Shown: piece by piece, positions 23,230 through 24,545 of the stretch
Position numbering within the stretch: the stretch's first letter is position 1
How the letters are laid out: every line of letters begins with the position of its first letter
Origin: an uncultured Eubacteriales bacterium
Lineage (GTDB): Bacteria > Bacillota > Clostridia > Christensenellales > Borkfalkiaceae
Direction of reading: 5' to 3'
Length of the DNA stretch: 24,545 bases
Assembly: GCA_905210545.1 (NCBI GenBank)
Contig: CAJLXC010000021.1
Span: forward strand, 1 to 24,545
Translations under genes and position numbers: made by a program
The notes under the pieces: generated by a model
Seen by the model: only the letters and a program-made list of their open reading frames with translations
What the model was told of the DNA's origin: nothing
Databases searched by the model: none

Positions 23230-24012
23230 ATGAAAAAAGTCTTGGGTGTGCTTTTATTATTAATAATTACGTTTTTGTTTACCGGTTGTGAGAACGGTTG
23301 CGGTATCGGCTTACGACTGTACGAAAATGATATTTTTATATATACGGTTGATTATGACAAAGGAGATGCTTATATTCTTGGTTTAACTGATTTAGGTAAA
23401 GAAAAGGAGTATTTGGTAATTCCAAAGGAAATTGATGGTAAAGCCGTTAAAGGAGTAGGTGCAGGAGAATATGATAAAACAAAGATTAAGGAGAAATACG
23501 GGAACGAAAATTACGCTCGATTTAACAGTATAAAATTAAAAAAAGTGTTTATTGCAACCGATATAACGTTAAGTTTTAATTTTCATACTACAGTTATAGG
23601 AGAATGCCCTGTTTTGGAAGGCTTTGTTATTATTCCTAACGCAGAAATTTCTTCGTTGTATCGGTTAAGCGGTGAGCTAAGTACGATAGAAAAAAAATTA
23701 TATGCAAGAGAGGTGATATACGCGGGATCGTTATATACAACAAAAGCAAATGTGACATACATATATAATTTTTCAGAAGCACCGAATGACGGATATTATT
23801 GGATAGATAATTATAAATATGGAGAGAAGATAGAGTATATACCTGAAAATCCGATGAGAGAAGGGTATGAATTTGAGGGTTGGTATAAAGAAATTGATTG
23901 TATAAACAAGTGGGATTTTGAAACAGATGTATTACCGCTTGAGCAACTGGATAGTGAAGGAAATATTATTTATCAAGAAACAAAATTATTTGCAAAATGG
24001 ATAAAAAATTAA
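23230..24012 (+). CDS. Putative surface lipoprotein with InlB B-type repeat
   Basis: The 260-residue protein has a lipoprotein signal peptide: MKK, a hydrophobic core and LFTGC with Cys20 as lipidation site, to be processed by LspA. Residues about 35-80 (GDAYILGLTDLGKEKEYLVIPKEIDGKAVKGVG, read in parts) resemble the BspA-like leucine-rich repeat pattern VIPxxIDGxxVxxIG. Residues about 175-258, with GYEFEGWYKE and LFAKW, form one InlB B-repeat (Listeria-Bacteroides repeat). Such proteins sit on the cell surface, often in adhesion, but no ligand is known here. Codon use is clearly more AT-rich than in the housekeeping genes, with few GCG/GGC/TTC codons, which points to accessory or transferred origin. 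AAAGGAG (23214-23220) precedes the ATG. Confidence 0.8.
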   Translation: MKKVLGVLLLLIITFLFTGCENGCGIGLRLYENDIFIYTVDYDKGDAYILGLTDLGKEKEYLVIPKEIDGKAVKGVGAGEYDKTKIKEKYGNENYARFNSIKLKKVFIATDITLSFNFHTTVIGECPVLEGFVIIPNAEISSLYRLSGELSTIEKKLYAREVIYAGSLYTTKANVTYIYNFSEAPNDGYYWIDNYKYGEKIEYIPENPMREGYEFEGWYKEIDCINKWDFETDVLPLEQLDSEGNIIYQETKLFAKWIKN

Positions 24013-24014
24013 AG
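23979..24014 (+). repeat. Direct repeat, downstream copy (36 bp)
   Basis: This copy covers the last ten codons and stop of the lipoprotein gene and two bases beyond. It matches 23182-23217 at 35 of 36 positions. Homology stops sharply on both sides. Confidence 0.9.
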
Positions 24015-24107
24015 TATTTTTTCATTTATTTGCGACGATTTACTTTTGCTTTTTATTTCTTGATAATATTTAATAAATTCTCTCCTAATTTAAATCCCTT
24101 AAATTTA

Positions 24108-24140
24108 AAAAGTAATTCCCGACCGAAAATCGGTCGGGAA
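24108..24140 (-). terminator. Terminator of the tRNA cluster
   Basis: TTCCCGACCGA (24116-24126) pairs with TCGGTCGGGAA (24130-24140) over 11 bp with a three-base loop. On the minus strand the stem is followed by TTACTTTTTAAATTT, a T-rich tract. It lies three bases after the CCA end of tRNA-Leu(UAG), so it ends the tRNA transcript. Confidence 0.8.
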
Positions 24141-24143
24141 CAA

Positions 24144-24226
24144 TGGTGCGGATAAAGGGATTCGAACCCCCACGGTTGCCCACCAGATCCTAAGTCTGGC
24201 GCGTCTGCCAGTTCCGCCATATCCGC
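24144..24226 (-). tRNA. tRNA-Leu (anticodon UAG)
   Basis: The minus strand gives acceptor GCGGATA/TATCCGC with all seven pairs, an A discriminator and an encoded CCA. The anticodon stem CCAGA/TCTGG encloses CTTAGGA, anticodon TAG at 24192-24190, reading CUN leucine codons. A long variable arm (around GTGGGCAACCGT) and the TTCGAAT loop confirm a class II tRNA-Leu. Two G-U pairs occur in the T stem. Confidence 0.95.
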
Positions 24227-24255
24227 AAAATTTTAATGTAGCGTTATTATAAAAT

Positions 24256-24282
24256 AAAAAATCGCCGTCGAAGCGATTTTTT
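24256..24282 (-). terminator. Terminator-like hairpin between the two tRNA-Leu genes
   Basis: AAAAAATCGC (24256-24265) pairs perfectly with GCGATTTTTT (24273-24282) with a seven-base loop. Read on the minus strand the GC core is followed by TTTTTTATTTTATAA, the form of an intrinsic terminator. It lies six bases after the CCA of tRNA-Leu(UAA). The strand symmetry of A and T also allows plus-strand action. Confidence 0.65.
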
Positions 24283-24288
24283 GCTTTT

Positions 24289-24375
24289 TGGTGCCGGAGA
24301 CCGGATTTGAACCGGTACGGTGTTTCCACCGAGGGATTTTAAGTCCCTTGCGTCTGCCAGTTTCGCCACTTCGGC
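24289..24375 (-). tRNA. tRNA-Leu (anticodon UAA)
   Basis: The anticodon stem AGGGA/TCCCT encloses CTTAAAA, anticodon TAA at 24341-24339, reading UUA and UUG. The T arm ACCGG-TTCAAAT-CCGGT, a long variable arm and an encoded CCA are present. The acceptor GCCGAAG/CTCCGGC pairs except position 5-68, where A faces C. Confidence 0.95.
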
Positions 24376-24381
24376 GTTTTT

Positions 24382-24455
24382 TGGAGGCGCCACCCAGATT
24401 CGGACTGGGGGTAAGGGTTTTGCAGACCCGTGCCTTACCACTTGGCTATGGCGCC
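24382..24455 (-). tRNA. tRNA-Cys (anticodon GCA)
   Basis: The minus strand gives GGCGCCA/TGGCGCC acceptor, loop CTGCAAA with anticodon GCA at 24423-24421, T loop TCCGAAT and encoded CCA. The discriminator base is U, the main identity element for cysteinyl-tRNA synthetase. Only six bases separate it from tRNA-Leu(UAA), so they share a transcript. Confidence 0.95.
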
Positions 24456-24460
24456 TTCCG

Positions 24461-24483
24461 ATTACGAGCAAAAAGCTCGTAAT
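24461..24483 (-). other. Hairpin in the tRNA-Gly/tRNA-Cys spacer
   Basis: ATTACGAGC (24461-24469) pairs perfectly with GCTCGTAAT (24475-24483) around five A. On the minus strand the run of seven T (24490-24484) comes before the stem, so it is not a terminator in the direction of the tRNA genes. It may guide cleavage of the precursor between the two tRNAs. Confidence 0.5.
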
Positions 24484-24490
24484 AAAAAAA

Positions 24491-24545
24491 TGGAGCGGGA
24501 AACGAGATTCGAACTCGCGACATTTGCCTTGGCAAGGCAACGCTC
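24491..24545 (-). tRNA. tRNA-Gly (anticodon GCC), 5' part outside window
   Basis: The visible 55 bases hold the end of the D arm (GAGC), the anticodon arm TTGCC-TTGCCAA-GGCAA with anticodon GCC, the T arm GCGAG-TTCGAAT-CTCGT, the 3' acceptor strand TTCCCGC, U discriminator and encoded CCA. The first bases of the tRNA lie beyond the right edge. It is the most upstream visible gene of the minus-strand tRNA cluster. Confidence 0.9.

Noticed and set aside
24288..24482. Plus-strand open frame of 64 codons across the tRNA genes
   Set aside because: It is the well-known false protein produced by reading tRNA sequences backwards; three tRNA genes fully explain the bases.
24461..24490. Stem next to seven A/T as a terminator of tRNA-Gly
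   Set aside because: In the direction of the tRNA genes the T run comes before the stem, and on the plus strand A follows it.
1..24545. CRISPR array, insertion sequence, prophage or attachment site
   Set aside because: I see no regularly spaced repeats, transposase, integrase or phage gene; the only long direct repeat is the 36-bp pair at the lipoprotein gene, and no tRNA 3' end is duplicated.

Overview
The window is a chromosomal core region of a low-to-mid GC, endospore-forming Bacillota, most likely an uncultured member of the Clostridia. The evidence is a full-length SpoIVA (492 residues in the chosen frame) behind a sigma-E-like promoter, the clostridial/bacillar gene orders divIVA-like/lspA/rluD, der/plsY/spoIVA and pyrH/frr/uppS/cdsA/dxr/rseP, a Rho factor with an extended N-terminal part, AGGAGG-type ribosome sites with some TTG starts, and tRNA genes with encoded CCA. 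The genus cannot be named from the sequence alone.

Layout. 1-4724 (+): 3' end of nicotinate phosphoribosyltransferase, a DivIVA-like coiled-coil protein, lspA, rluD, a small membrane protein, der and plsY, tightly packed and often overlapping. 4748-6284: spoIVA with its own promoter. 6371-8818: a metal-resistance cassette, arsR-type repressor plus Zn/Cd P-type ATPase, with three inverted repeats around the regulator. 8888-9985 (-): ychF, convergent with the ATPase and divergent from argS. 10112-16200 (+): argS, a HAD phosphatase, a BaiN/HI0933-type flavoprotein, rho and an orphan DNA methyltransferase whose start overlaps the rho stop. 16230-21611 (+): pyrH-frr-uppS-cdsA-dxr-rseP, joining ribosome recycling, UMP phosphorylation, isoprenoid and phospholipid synthesis and intramembrane proteolysis. 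21741-23140: gdhA with a strong terminator. 23171-24014: an AT-rich lipoprotein gene with an InlB-type repeat, preceded by the leftover 3' end of a relative. 24144-24545 (-): tRNA-Gly, tRNA-Cys, tRNA-Leu(UAA), tRNA-Leu(UAG).

Most of the window is ordinary housekeeping DNA and I see no clearly new multi-gene system. The points that merit a second look are the zinc/cadmium cassette (an ATPase whose metal-binding domain is replaced by a near-symmetric His/Cys tail, and a repressor with an SmtB/CzrA-like alpha-5 site carrying Cys as fourth ligand), the methyltransferase translationally coupled to rho, the 36-bp direct repeat that betrays a lost paralogue beside the lipoprotein, and the terminator-like hairpin lying between the two tRNA-Leu genes.
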